Part shown: positions 42,585-51,198 of the stretch, in pieces | Layout of the letters: every line of letters begins with the position of its first letter | Numbering within the stretch: the stretch's first letter is position 1 | Assembly: GCA_030681645.1 (NCBI GenBank) | Contig: JAUXRX010000001.1 | Span: forward strand, 142,095-206,094 | Length of the DNA stretch: 64,000 bases | From: Archangium sp. | GTDB taxonomy: Bacteria > Myxococcota > Myxococcia > Myxococcales > Myxococcaceae | Reading direction: 5' to 3' | The notes under the pieces: model-generated | The model's database searches: none | What the model was told of the DNA's origin: nothing | What the model saw: only the letters and a program-made list of their open reading frames with translations | Position numbers and translations under genes: made by a program

Positions 42585-43790
42585 ATGAAGACCCCACTGC
42601 TCCTCGCCCTGCTGTCCTGCACCGCCTTCGCCGACGGCATCGACGGCATCGACGACTTCGACGACTGGGCCGCGCAGCCGAAGGACCGCTTCGAGAACGG
42701 CGCGAAGACGTTCGAGGCGGCGAAGAAGGAGCTGCTGGAGAAGTACCTGAAGGACGACCTCACCGAAGACGACCTCTACCGCGCGGCGCTGGCGGGCATG
42801 CTGGCGCGGCTCGACCCGGCGATGCGCAGCTACAACCGGCTGCTCACGCCGGGCGAGTTCGCCGAGCTCAACGCCGACCTGAAGGGCGAGGCGATCGGCG
42901 TGGGGCTGCAGCTCACCTTCGAGCCGGCCACGGGCCGGGCAGAGGTGCTGGGCATCGTGCGGGGCTCGCCCGCGGAGAAGGCCGACCTGCGCGAGGGCGA
43001 CGTGGTGCTGACCGTCGACGGCGCGTCCTTCAAAGGCAAACAGCTGCGCGACATCGTGTATGCGATTCGCGGGAAGGTGAACGAGAAGGTGACCCTGGGC
43101 GTACTGCGCGACGCGGCGGTGCTGACGAAGACGGTGGAGCGGCAGAAGCTCGTGGTCGAGTCGGTCACCTTCGAGGTGCTCCCCGGTGACGTGGCGGTCA
43201 TCGCCATTCGCAGCTTCAACGAGACCACGCCACAGGCGGCCCGCGAGGCGCTGGCGAAGGCCGCGAAGGCCGGCGCGAAGGCGTTGATCATCGACCTGCG
43301 TGACGACGAGGGCGGGCTGCTGGAGAAGGCGCTGGAGACGGCGAAGCTGTTCCTGCCGAAGGGGAAGGTGATCACCCGCGTGCTGCACCGGGGAAACAAG
43401 GAGGAGACCATCGCCTCCGACGTCGAGCCTGTCTTCGGGCCTGTGCCCACGGTGGTGTTGATCAACGGGCACACCCGCTCGAGCGCCGAGCTGTTGGCGG
43501 CCGCGCTGCGCGAGGGACTCAAGGCGCCGCTCGTCGGCGCGAAGACCGCGGGGAAGTGGAGCGTGCAGAGCCTGAAGGAGCTGCCGAACAGGTACGTGCT
43601 CAAGTACACGCTCGCGCTCTTCCGCGCGCCGGACGGGAAGAGCTACGAGGGCGTGGGCCTCTCGCCGGACATCGAGGTGACGCAGGACGAGCGCGCCGCG
43701 GGACGCGCGGCCCGGCTGAAGGTGCCGGCGGAGCGCCTGGCGATCGACGCGCAGCTCCGCGCCGCTGCCAGCTTCCTCCGCCTCCGCTGA
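42585..43790 (+). CDS. S41 C-terminal processing peptidase-like protein
   Basis: The 401-residue protein has a signal peptide (MKTPLLLALLSCTAFAD) and an N-terminal helical segment. A PDZ domain (about 100-190) contains VRGSPAEKADLREGDVVLTV. The S41 catalytic domain has Ser at about 299-300 (HTRSSAELLAAAL) and Lys324 (GAKTAGKW), the Ser/Lys dyad. It is predicted to be periplasmic. In the same unit as an ECF sigma and its anti-sigma, it may cleave a membrane or periplasmic regulator. An in-frame ATG at 42570 is possible, but the signal peptide fits 42585. Confidence 0.9.
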   Translation: MKTPLLLALLSCTAFADGIDGIDDFDDWAAQPKDRFENGAKTFEAAKKELLEKYLKDDLTEDDLYRAALAGMLARLDPAMRSYNRLLTPGEFAELNADLKGEAIGVGLQLTFEPATGRAEVLGIVRGSPAEKADLREGDVVLTVDGASFKGKQLRDIVYAIRGKVNEKVTLGVLRDAAVLTKTVERQKLVVESVTFEVLPGDVAVIAIRSFNETTPQAAREALAKAAKAGAKALIIDLRDDEGGLLEKALETAKLFLPKGKVITRVLHRGNKEETIASDVEPVFGPVPTVVLINGHTRSSAELLAAALREGLKAPLVGAKTAGKWSVQSLKELPNRYVLKYTLALFRAPDGKSYEGVGLSPDIEVTQDERAAGRAARLKVPAERLAIDAQLRAAASFLRLR

Positions 43791-43810
43791 GGGAGACAGT
43801 TGAAGAAGGG

Positions 43811-43868
43811 CCCTCGACTTCGCGTAGCGATCGAGCCCGTCACCGTTCACCCCGAGCGGAGTCGAGGA
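43811..43868. repeat. Dispersed repeat family 1, inverted pair
   Basis: CCCTCGACTTCGCGTAGC and the reverse-oriented GTTCACCCCGAGCGGAGTCG flank a GATCGAGCCCGTCACC core. It sits between two convergent genes, after the S41 peptidase stop. Confidence 0.65.
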
Positions 43869-43876
43869 GAGGCAAG

Positions 43877-46018
43877 TCAGCGCGGACCGCTGAGCACGCG
43901 CCTGCGCCGCGCGAGCAGCACGGCGATCAGCACCCCCGCGCCCGCGCCTGAATCGCAACCACACCCCAGCGCGTAGTCCGCGCGAGTGCAGCTCACCTCG
44001 ACGGGAACGGTGATGACATCACCGCTGGTCGCCGCCTGCGCCGAGACCACCAGCTCCGCCGTGCCCACGTCACCCGCCGTGGCGGTCCAGCTCAGCGCGC
44101 CGGTGTCGGCGTCGAGCTCCACGCCCGCGGGTCCCGACACGAGCGACCACGTCACCTCCTCACTGGCGGTGAGCGCCACCTCGAGGCCGCGGCCGCACTG
44201 CGTCTCCAGCGGCCCGGGGCGGGTGATCTGCACGCCCGTGCCCGGCGTGACGAAGGGCGCGCTCCACCCGGACGTCGCCACGTTGTCGGCGAGATCCGTC
44301 GCCTTCACGCGGTACCGGTGCGTTCCATCCACCGGCGGAGCATCGGAGAACGGTGACGTCACCGCGCCCACGCTGGCCGCCACGCCATCGCTCTCCCGTT
44401 CGAGCACCACGCTCGCGAGCCCGCTCAACGCGTCGCTGGCGGTCCACGTGACCACGCCCTGCCGCGAGCCCGCGCGCGTCACCACGGGAGTCGTCACGTC
44501 GGGCAGCGCGCGATCGCTCAGCACGCCGTCGAGCCGGGCCGGCGCGCTCACCACCCCGCCCACGCGCGCCACGACCTCGTAGGCCCACGGGCCGTCCGGC
44601 GCGGCGTCGACGAAGGCCGGAGAGGTGAGCCCCGTCGCCACGCTCGTGCCCGCGTCGAGGGCGTCGATTCGCGACACGTCCCAGGTGAGGAGATAGCCGC
44701 CGTCGCCTGAGGCGTCCCAGCTGAGCTGCACCGCCGCGTTCGTCACCGCGTCGGCGACCTGCAGGCCCGTCGGCGCATCAGGCGGCCAGAGCACCACCGG
44801 CCGCGCCGCCGTGCCCGCGTTGCCGGCGCGATCGACCGCGGTGACGGAGTAGCTCCACGCCCCGGGGAAGGGCAGCACGTCGCTGAAGGTGATCGACGCG
44901 TCCGGCACGTGCAGCACGCTGGGAAAGCCCGCGTCGCCGTTGCGGCCGATTCGATACTCGGCCACGCCCGACGCGGTCGACGAGTCGTCCCGCGTCGAGG
45001 GCCAGCGCAGCAGCACCGCGCCGCCGTCGCGGGTGGCTGTGACGGCCGGCGTGCGCGGAAGCCCCTCGTCGACGAAGACCCGCAGCGGCTGCGACCAGTC
45101 AGAGACCTCGGGGCCCACGTGCATCGAGACGCGCACGTCCTGGTCGCCCGCGGGCAGCGTGACCACGAACACGCCGCTCGAGCCCCAGCCCGCGGGCTCC
45201 CAGGCGGTCGCTCCCCGGGCTTGCCTGATCACCGCGAAGCCGGTGGCGGTGAACGTGCCCGCATCCACCCTCAGGCGGACGCGGTCGATGGGGAGGTACG
45301 GGTACGTGGCCCAGGTGCCGCCGTCGAAGCGGGTGACGCTGAACGCCGGCGGGGTGACGGTGGGCGAGACCGGCACGATGAGCGGGCCCACGATGGCGGT
45401 GGGCCCCACGTTGCTCACGGCGTCGTGGCCGTGCACGCCGCAGAACCAGGTGCCCGGCCCGAGCAGGGCGCTGGCGGCGGGGAGCGGGGGCGTGAGGTCG
45501 AGCAGGCCCGGCGCCGAGACGCCGCCGTCCTGTTGGTCGAGGCGGGACACGATGAAGTGGTACGCCGCCAGGCCGCTCTCGAGGTCGCTGATGGGCGTCG
45601 CGGTCATCAGCAGCGCGCCGCCATCGAGGGTGGCGGTGAGCGAGGTCGCGCCCGGGGGCGTGCCGTCCATCTGGAACCAGGCGCTGGCCGACCAGCCCGA
45701 CACCACGCCCGCATCGTCCACCCCGCGCGCGCGCCAACTGTAGAAGCCCGCGTCGGGCAGTGGGGCCGTGGTGTGGGTGTGCGTGCCGCTTCCGCTGCGG
45801 GGCTCCCAGCCGCTGTAGACGACCGTGCCGCCGGGGTTGCTCACCTCGAACTCCGTGGAGGTCACGTCGAGCGGCGTCGTCGGCGCGATGACGACGCTCA
45901 GGTTGGCGCGGCGGGCAGCCCAGCCGCCGTCGAAGGGGACGTCCATCACTGGAACCGGTACCGCCACCGCCATGGTGGCGGAACAGCACAGAATCCCGAA
46001 CACCCCCGCGCATCGCAT
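43877..46018 (-). CDS. Surface protein with fibronectin-type repeats and MYXO-CTERM tail
   Basis: The 713-residue protein has a signal peptide (residues 1-20, MRCAGVFGILCCSATMAVA). Several beta-sandwich repeats of about 90-100 residues follow, of fibronectin type III or related type (recurring SWRARGVDDAG, YSVTAVDRAGNAG, YEVVARVGG motifs). A putative-Ig-like domain lies at about 610-680. It ends CGCDSGAGAGVLIAVLLARR, a MYXO-CTERM sorting signal: Cys-rich motif, hydrophobic helix, Arg cluster. The signal predicts processing and surface anchoring. The adhesion role is inferred from the repeats only. The ATG at 46018 is the only start giving a signal peptide. Confidence 0.85.
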   Translation of the reverse strand: MRCAGVFGILCCSATMAVAVPVPVMDVPFDGGWAARRANLSVVIAPTTPLDVTSTEFEVSNPGGTVVYSGWEPRSGSGTHTHTTAPLPDAGFYSWRARGVDDAGVVSGWSASAWFQMDGTPPGATSLTATLDGGALLMTATPISDLESGLAAYHFIVSRLDQQDGGVSAPGLLDLTPPLPAASALLGPGTWFCGVHGHDAVSNVGPTAIVGPLIVPVSPTVTPPAFSVTRFDGGTWATYPYLPIDRVRLRVDAGTFTATGFAVIRQARGATAWEPAGWGSSGVFVVTLPAGDQDVRVSMHVGPEVSDWSQPLRVFVDEGLPRTPAVTATRDGGAVLLRWPSTRDDSSTASGVAEYRIGRNGDAGFPSVLHVPDASITFSDVLPFPGAWSYSVTAVDRAGNAGTAARPVVLWPPDAPTGLQVADAVTNAAVQLSWDASGDGGYLLTWDVSRIDALDAGTSVATGLTSPAFVDAAPDGPWAYEVVARVGGVVSAPARLDGVLSDRALPDVTTPVVTRAGSRQGVVTWTASDALSGLASVVLERESDGVAASVGAVTSPFSDAPPVDGTHRYRVKATDLADNVATSGWSAPFVTPGTGVQITRPGPLETQCGRGLEVALTASEEVTWSLVSGPAGVELDADTGALSWTATAGDVGTAELVVSAQAATSGDVITVPVEVSCTRADYALGCGCDSGAGAGVLIAVLLARRRRVLSGPR

Positions 46019-46193
46019 CAGGCGCCAGCGTAGCCTCACCCCCGGGCGGGAACTATTCGGCGGCGTCGGGTCGATGTGCGTGCTGGGCGCCCTTCTGCTC
46101 TGCTGCTCACCGTCTTCCGGCGGTGCACTGATCAAGGGCTGACCCGCGCCGGAGCGTGTACGGTGCGCACTCACTTCGCCTTCGGGGGTTCCC

Positions 46194-46745
46194 ATGTCTG
46201 ACGCCGCGGAGCAGGTCATCAAGCAGCACGTCATCTGGGCTTGCGGGGCGGGGCTCGTGCCCGTGCCCATCATCGACTTCGTCGCGGTCACCGCCATCCA
46301 GGTCGATCTGATCCGCCAGCTCTGCACGCTGCACGGCTCGAGCTACGAAGAGGCGAACGGCAAGATGTGGGTCGGCGCGCTCACCGGCGGCGCCCTCGCG
46401 CGCATCGGCGCGTCGGCGATCAAGGCCATTCCCGGCATCGGCAGCCTCATCGGCGGACTCTCGATGTCGATCGCCTCGGGCGCCTCCACCTGGGGCGTGG
46501 GCCAGGTGGTGAACAAGCACCTCGCCGCGGGCGGCACCCTCACCGACCTCAACGTGGAGAAGGCGCGCCAGCAGTACGAAGCCGAGTACGAGAAGGGCAA
46601 GGAGGTCGCGAAGGAAGCGAGCAGCAACCAGGGCTCGAAGGACGTCTTCGAGAAGCTCGACAAGCTCGGCGCGCTCAAGGCGAAGGGCGTGATCACCGAG
46701 GCCGAGTTCGAGGCGAAGAAGAAAGACCTGCTCGCGCAGCTCTGA
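46194..46745 (+). CDS. DUF697 protein with SHOCT-like tail
   Basis: The 183-residue protein contains VPVPIIDFVAVTAIQVDLIR, the DUF697 signature, and two Gly-rich hydrophobic segments (about 60-85 and 85-105) that may insert into or bind membranes. A charged helix (about 118-150) and a final SHOCT-like stretch (KLDKLGALKAKGVITEAEFE) follow. DUF697 occurs in membrane-associated GTPase partners and in stand-alone proteins. The function is unknown. It is preceded by a clear gap after the divergent fibronectin-like gene. The start codon follows GGGGGTTCCC, a poor ribosome-binding site. Confidence 0.82.
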   Translation: MSDAAEQVIKQHVIWACGAGLVPVPIIDFVAVTAIQVDLIRQLCTLHGSSYEEANGKMWVGALTGGALARIGASAIKAIPGIGSLIGGLSMSIASGASTWGVGQVVNKHLAAGGTLTDLNVEKARQQYEAEYEKGKEVAKEASSNQGSKDVFEKLDKLGALKAKGVITEAEFEAKKKDLLAQL

Positions 46746-46896
46746 CGGATCGTTCTCCAGCCGCGCGGCAACCAACCGTTGTCCCCGAGGTGCGTCCACC
46801 CTCAGGTTGCTGAAATCATTCGAAAATTCGTGAATCTGGCCAGGGTGCGCGCGTCCATCGCGGCGCTGCACCCACCCTTCTTTCCCAAGGCCGACC

Positions 46897-47667
46897 ATGA
46901 AGACCCGACTTCGCCTCCTCGCGCTGTTGACGTTCACCTCCACCGCCGCGCTCGCCCAGGACGTCGACCTCGACGTTGACCCGGTGACGACCGAAGTCGA
47001 GGTGCCCGGGATGAAGGTGAGGATGCGGGTGCAGCAGCCGATGGAAGAGGCGCCGCCCCCCCGTCAGCGCGCGCCGAAGCCTCCGCCGGTGCAGGTGATG
47101 GGCGTCGACACCTTCGACATCCGCTTCGAGATGAAGCCGCAGGAGACGCTGCGCCTGCTCAGCCCCGAGGGAGCGCACGCGGAGATCTGGGGTGACGACG
47201 GCAGCTACCTGGGCGGCTTCGACCTTCCGTGCGAGGTGCCGGCGCGCGCGGGGCTGTTCTACCGGGTGGTGATGACCGCAAACGGCGGGCTGATCTTCGA
47301 CCGCAAGGTCGAGCTGCGGAACTACTTCGCGACCAACGTCACCATGCGCGGGGTGACGACGGCGGTGGTGACGAGCCAGCCCTCGCGGCGCGGCGGCGGA
47401 ATGGTCGATTTCCCTGCGCTGGTCGAGGCGGTGAAGGCCGAGAGCTTCGGCGAGGCGAAGCTCGACGTGGTGCGCACCTCGGAAGGGGGGCTGACGGTCG
47501 ATCAGGTGGGCCAGCTCGTCGACCTGTTCTCGTTCTCGGCCGAGCAGGTGAAGGTGGTGGAGCTCACCCACGCCCGGCTCGTCGACCGGCAGAACGCCTT
47601 CAAGCTCTACAGCCACTTCGCCTTCGACGCCGACAAGAAGGCCGTGAAGGCGATCCTGGGTAAGTAG
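46897..47667 (+). CDS. Exported protein with DUF4476 domain
   Basis: The 256-residue protein has a signal peptide (about 1-20, MKTRLRLLALLTFTSTAALAQ). A short acidic/Pro-rich region and a beta-rich middle domain follow (about 68-150, FDIRFEMKPQETLRLLSPEG). The C-terminal DUF4476 domain (about 168-255) has VDQVGQLVDLFSFSAEQVKV and LVDRQNAFKLYSHFAFDADK. DUF4476 is an alpha-helical domain of unknown function common in Bacteroidetes and Myxococcota. It is predicted to be periplasmic. It is 151 bp downstream of DUF697 and 68 bp upstream of the RDD protein, so cotranscription is possible. Confidence 0.85.
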   Translation: MKTRLRLLALLTFTSTAALAQDVDLDVDPVTTEVEVPGMKVRMRVQQPMEEAPPPRQRAPKPPPVQVMGVDTFDIRFEMKPQETLRLLSPEGAHAEIWGDDGSYLGGFDLPCEVPARAGLFYRVVMTANGGLIFDRKVELRNYFATNVTMRGVTTAVVTSQPSRRGGGMVDFPALVEAVKAESFGEAKLDVVRTSEGGLTVDQVGQLVDLFSFSAEQVKVVELTHARLVDRQNAFKLYSHFAFDADKKAVKAILGK

Positions 47668-47735
47668 GTGAAGTCGAGGGCGCTCCTTCACCAGGGAACC
47701 CTGCCTCCGAGGCGGTGTCAGAAGGGGCAACCGAG

Positions 47736-48644
47736 ATGACGCGCCCCTTCGCGGCACCCCTCCTTCCCCTCGAGGCGCGAGTCCGCCTCCCCGGCCTCGC
47801 GCCCCGCACCGTGCGGCTCGCGGCGGCGTTCCTCGACACGCTCCTGGTGCTGCCGCTGCTGATCATCTGGCTCGTCGCGGCCGCGGGCAGCCTCGGGCTC
47901 TCGCTCGGTGCGCTCGCAGGCCACCTCAAGGAACGCCCCTGGCTCTCGCAGGCGGGCACCGTGCTCGTGGGCAGCGCGGCGTGGGTGGCGTTCGCCGCCA
48001 CCAGCGTCGCGCTGGCGTGCCTCGTGCTGTACCAGTGGTTCCTGCTCTCCACGCGCGGGCAGACCATCGGCAAGCGGGTGATGGGCATTCGCATCGTCGA
48101 CCTCGAGGGCCAGCCGGTCGGCTTCTTCAGCGCGCTGCTGCTGAGGAGTTGGATCTACTCGAGCGTGGTGAGCGCGGCGGTGAGCTTCACCAGCGTGCTC
48201 ATTCCCTTCGCGGGGGCGATCCTCTTCCTGCTCGATTACGTGCCGCTGTTCGGAGAGGACCGGCGCTGCCTGCACGACTACCTCGCGGGCACGCAGGTGC
48301 GCTGGGTGCGGGTGATCGAGGTCTACGTGGGGCGGCTGGTCGGTGCGGTCGCCGGGGTGGCGCTCATCGGGGGCACGGTCGCGGCGGCGCTCAACCGCGA
48401 CGCGCTCCTGGCGTTGCTCGAGAGCCCGCCCCCGGTCGTCGCAGCGGTGACCGCGCCTCAACCGCAGCCTGGACGACCTCAACCTCCTCCTCCGGCCCCT
48501 GAGCCGGTCGCGGTGGTCGTCGTCGAGGCGGCACCGGTGGAGAAGAAGCTGTACCAGTTCACCGATGATCGAGGCGTCGTGCACGTGACCGACGACCTGG
48601 GCACGGTGCCGGAGAAGTACCGCGCGAAGACCACGACGCCCTGA
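47736..48644 (+). CDS. RDD-family membrane protein with DUF4124 tail
   Basis: The 302-residue protein starts MTRPFAAPLLPLEARVRLPG. An RDD domain with three or four membrane helices follows (about 24-50, 72-98, 125-160, 193-215). It contains the RDD-type Arg/Asp positions and GQTIGKRVMGIRIVD. A Pro-rich linker leads to a C-terminal DUF4124 module (YQFTDDRGVVHVTDDL). The combination suggests a membrane protein with a periplasmic domain. AAGGGGCAACCGAG before ATG 47736 supports this start over the GTG at 47715. The function is unknown. Confidence 0.85.
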   Translation: MTRPFAAPLLPLEARVRLPGLAPRTVRLAAAFLDTLLVLPLLIIWLVAAAGSLGLSLGALAGHLKERPWLSQAGTVLVGSAAWVAFAATSVALACLVLYQWFLLSTRGQTIGKRVMGIRIVDLEGQPVGFFSALLLRSWIYSSVVSAAVSFTSVLIPFAGAILFLLDYVPLFGEDRRCLHDYLAGTQVRWVRVIEVYVGRLVGAVAGVALIGGTVAAALNRDALLALLESPPPVVAAVTAPQPQPGRPQPPPPAPEPVAVVVVEAAPVEKKLYQFTDDRGVVHVTDDLGTVPEKYRAKTTTP

Positions 48645-48680
48645 ACGCTCGACTCCGTTCGTCCCGAGCGGGTCGAGGGA
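48645..48680. repeat. Dispersed repeat family 1 copy, divergent
   Basis: CTCGACTCCGTTCGTCCCGAG followed by CGGGTCGAGGGA is a shortened or degenerate inverted form of the family-1 element. It lies between the RDD gene and the convergent TetR gene. Confidence 0.5.
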
Positions 48681-48746
48681 TGGGAGACAGGTGAACGCTC
48701 GTGCGCTTTTTGGGACTATTTCGACCGCGCGCCGCGGGCCCGCCCC

Positions 48747-49337
48747 TCAGGCCCGGTGCGAGTCGACGAGGCGCTCGAAGGCGATGCGGGCGCGCTCGAC
48801 GGCCTTCCGGTCCTTGAGCAGGCGCAGGTACAGGTTCATCACCATCATGATGCCTTCGAACTCGTAGGCGACCTGGCGCGCGTCGGTGTCCTTCGCGAGG
48901 TGGCCCTCGGCGACGGCGAGCTGCACGGTCTTGATCAACGCCTCGACCAGGTTCTTCTGCGACTCGAGCAGCACGTCGTGGGGGCGGCCCTGGCGGTCGT
49001 CGAGCTCGGCGTTGGCCTGCTGGAAGATGCAGCCCCCCGGCATTCTGGGGTCCGTCATCCAGTCGATCCACTGCTCGAAGATGCGCTGCAGCCGCGGCAG
49101 CCCGCGCGGCGCCTTGAAGGCCGGCAGCAGCACGCGCTCGGTGAAGCGGCTCGAGGCCACGTCGAGCACCGCCACCTGCAGCTCTTCCTTGCTGCCGAAG
49201 TGCGAGAACAACCCACTCTTGGAGAGCTTGAGTTCGTCCGCGAGAGCGCCGATGGTGAGGCCCTCCAGCCCGTCGCGGCCCGCAATCAGGAACGCGCGGT
49301 CGAGGATGCGCTCGCGGGTCTCGTCTCCCTTCGACAT
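48747..49337 (-). CDS. TetR-family transcriptional regulator
   Basis: The 196-residue protein has a TetR HTH at about 8-55 (ETRERILDRAFLIAGRDGLE, GLTIGALADELKLSKSGLFS, HFGSKEELQVAV). A ligand-binding C-terminal domain contains WIDWMTDPRMPGGCIFQQAN, typical of the TetR_C type found in YdeS-like regulators of transporters or reductases. No obvious structural gene is adjacent, so the target cannot be named. The promoter just upstream contains an imperfect palindrome overlapping the -10 region, suggesting autoregulation. The ATG at 49337 is the natural start of the HTH. Confidence 0.92.
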   Translation of the reverse strand: MSKGDETRERILDRAFLIAGRDGLEGLTIGALADELKLSKSGLFSHFGSKEELQVAVLDVASSRFTERVLLPAFKAPRGLPRLQRIFEQWIDWMTDPRMPGGCIFQQANAELDDRQGRPHDVLLESQKNLVEALIKTVQLAVAEGHLAKDTDARQVAYEFEGIMMVMNLYLRLLKDRKAVERARIAFERLVDSHRA

Positions 49338-49344
49338 ACCGGGA

Positions 49345-49372
49345 AAATAAGAACGGTCGTGCTGGAAAGCAA
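49345..49372 (-). promoter_or_regulatory. Predicted promoter and operator of the tetR gene
   Basis: On the minus strand TTGCTT (49372-49367) and TTATTT (49350-49345) are separated by 16 bp and end 7 bp before the ATG. An imperfect 14-bp palindrome AGCACGACCGTTCT (49363-49350) lies between them and touches the -10 element, as expected for TetR autorepression. It has five of seven matched positions in each arm. Confidence 0.4.
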
Positions 49373-49380
49373 GGCGCTCT

Positions 49381-50691
49381 TCACTTGCCGATGCAGAAGC
49401 GGGCGAAGATGGAATCGAGCAGCGCCTCGCTCACGTCTTCCCCCGTCACTTCGGCGAGGGCGTGGAGCGCCAGGCCGACCTCGCCGGCCACCACCTCGAG
49501 GGTCGAGACCTCGAGCGCGGCGCGGGCGCGGGTGAGCGCGCCTTCGACCAGCTCCAGCGCGGCGAGGTGACGTTCGCTGGTGGCGAGCACCGCCGACGCC
49601 TCGCCGGCCCCGAGCCGGGCAGCCAGGTGCTGGCGCAGCTCGTCGAGGCCCAGGCCGGTCAGCCCCGAGACGCCGGGCCGCCCGTCATGGGGCGGGTGGA
49701 GGTCTGCCTTGGCCCACACCTCGACCCTGCGCGCGTCGTCGCATTCCGCGCGCCAGGCGGCGCGTTGATCAGCCGTCGCGTCGTGGGGGAGCACGAGCAC
49801 CGCGAGGTCGGCGCCCACCAGCGCTTCCCGGGTGCGCGCGATGCCCATCGCCTCGAGCCGGCCGGCGTCGTCGCGCAGCCCCGCGGTGTCCACCAGGGTC
49901 AACGCGAGACCGTCGAGCTCGAGGCGCGCCTCGAGCGTGTCGCGGGTGGTGCCCGGCTCGGGGTCGACGAGGGCGCGCGCGGCACCGGCGAGCGCATTGA
50001 AGAGCGTCGACTTGCCGGCGTTGACCGGGCCGTAGAGCACCACCCGCGCGCCCCGGCGGATGAGCGCGCCGCGCCGCGCGTCTGCGAGCAGCGCGCGGAC
50101 CGCGCCCAGGGCCTCGTCGAGCCGGGAGCCTGCGTCTGCGTCCGCGCCCTCGGCCTCTTCGGGAAAGTCGAGCGAGCCCTCGAGGTCGGCCTGCAGCTCG
50201 AGCAGCGGCGCGTGCACCGCTTCGAGGCGTGCGTTGAGCTCACCGGTGAGCTGCGCCGCGGCGGCGCGCACCTGGGCCTCGGACTCAGCGGCGACGAGCT
50301 CGGCCACGGCCTCCGCGCGGGAGAGCTCGATGCGGCCCGAGAGGAAGGCCCGGCGTGTGAATTCCCCGGGCGTGGCGAGCCGCACCCCGGGCTCGCGCAG
50401 CAGCTCGGCGAGCAACAGGGAGAGCAGGCGTGGCGCGCCGTGCGCGTGCAGCTCGATCACGTCCTCGCCGGTGAAGCTGTGGGGGCCGGGAAAGAAGAGG
50501 GCGAGCCCTTCGTCGAGCACGGCGCCCGAGGCGTCACGGAAGCGCGTGAAGTACGCGTGCCGGGGTGTGAGTTCCTGCGGAAGCGCGCGCGCCACCCTGC
50601 GGGCCGCGGTCAGCGCCGCCGGGCCGGAGAGACGGATGATGCCGATGCCGCCCGCGGCCGGCCCCGTCGCGATGGCCGCGATGGTGGACAT
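49381..50691 (-). CDS. mnmE: tRNA modification GTPase MnmE
   Basis: MnmE with MnmG installs the 5-carboxymethylaminomethyl group on wobble uridine of tRNAs. The 436-residue protein has the N-terminal tetrahydrofolate-binding domain (MSTIAAIATGPAAGGIGIIR, FTGEDVIELHAHGAP). A helical domain with an inserted G domain follows (P-loop GPVNAGKSTLFNAL, DTAGLRDDAG switch). The C-terminal motif FCIGK has the conserved Cys. MnmG is encoded about 10 kb away. The ATG at 50691 is preferred over the GTG three codons upstream. The gene is transcribed leftward, unlike mnmG. Confidence 0.96.
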   Translation of the reverse strand: MSTIAAIATGPAAGGIGIIRLSGPAALTAARRVARALPQELTPRHAYFTRFRDASGAVLDEGLALFFPGPHSFTGEDVIELHAHGAPRLLSLLLAELLREPGVRLATPGEFTRRAFLSGRIELSRAEAVAELVAAESEAQVRAAAAQLTGELNARLEAVHAPLLELQADLEGSLDFPEEAEGADADAGSRLDEALGAVRALLADARRGALIRRGARVVLYGPVNAGKSTLFNALAGAARALVDPEPGTTRDTLEARLELDGLALTLVDTAGLRDDAGRLEAMGIARTREALVGADLAVLVLPHDATADQRAAWRAECDDARRVEVWAKADLHPPHDGRPGVSGLTGLGLDELRQHLAARLGAGEASAVLATSERHLAALELVEGALTRARAALEVSTLEVVAGEVGLALHALAEVTGEDVSEALLDSIFARFCIGK

Positions 50692-50708
50692 GCGCGGCAC
50701 CTACCACG

Positions 50709-50748
50709 TCTCCCTCTCCCGGAGCGGGAGAGGTCGGGGAGAGGGCAG
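50709..50748. repeat. Dispersed repeat family 2 copy
   Basis: CTCCCTCTCCCGGAGC with GGGAGAGGTCGGGGAGAGGG. It lies between the divergent mnmE and thioredoxin-like genes, so it overlaps the promoter region of one or both. Confidence 0.65.
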
Positions 50749-50768
50749 GAACATGAGAAGCTCGCCCC

Positions 50769-51065
50769 GTGCGTCGCGTCGAGCTCCTCTTCTTTCCCGA
50801 ATGCCCACACCTCGGCGCCGCGCGAACGCAGCTGCGACGGGCCTTCGAGAGGGCCGGGCTCGAGCCGGAGTGGACCGAGCACGACGTCACCCTCCCCGAT
50901 GGCCCCGCTGCGTTCCACGGCTACGGCTCGCCGACCATCCTCGTCGACGGCGCCGACGTGACGGGCGCGCCGCGGGGCGACGGCGCCTCGTGCCGGCTCT
51001 ACGTGGGCACCGAGCTGCCCGGTGCGCCGCCGCTCGAAGACCTCGTGCGCGCGCTGACGCACTGA
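50769..51065 (+). CDS. Small thioredoxin-like protein
   Basis: The 98-residue protein begins with GTG and reads RRVELLFFPECPHLGAARTQ, a thioredoxin-like beta-alpha start in which one Cys precedes PHL. A second strand has YGSPTILVDGADVTGAPRG. It resembles the small DF-type (seleno)protein family and mercury-related thioredoxin-like proteins. Only the first Cys of a CxxC is present, so it would work through a single Cys or bind metal. A second Cys (ASCRLY) lies near residue 75. There is no signal peptide. The substrate is unknown. Confidence 0.78.
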   Translation: MRRVELLFFPECPHLGAARTQLRRAFERAGLEPEWTEHDVTLPDGPAAFHGYGSPTILVDGADVTGAPRGDGASCRLYVGTELPGAPPLEDLVRALTH

Positions 51066-51198
51066 CGTGGGCTGCGGCATTGGCTGGCTCGAAGGAAGGC
51101 CGTTGTCCTGGTATCGGCTCGTGCCGAGCGCGCACAGGCCTCTCTCTTCGGGCAAGGATCCGAGAGTGAATCGGGCAGGCGGGCGGGTCTTTCTCCCG

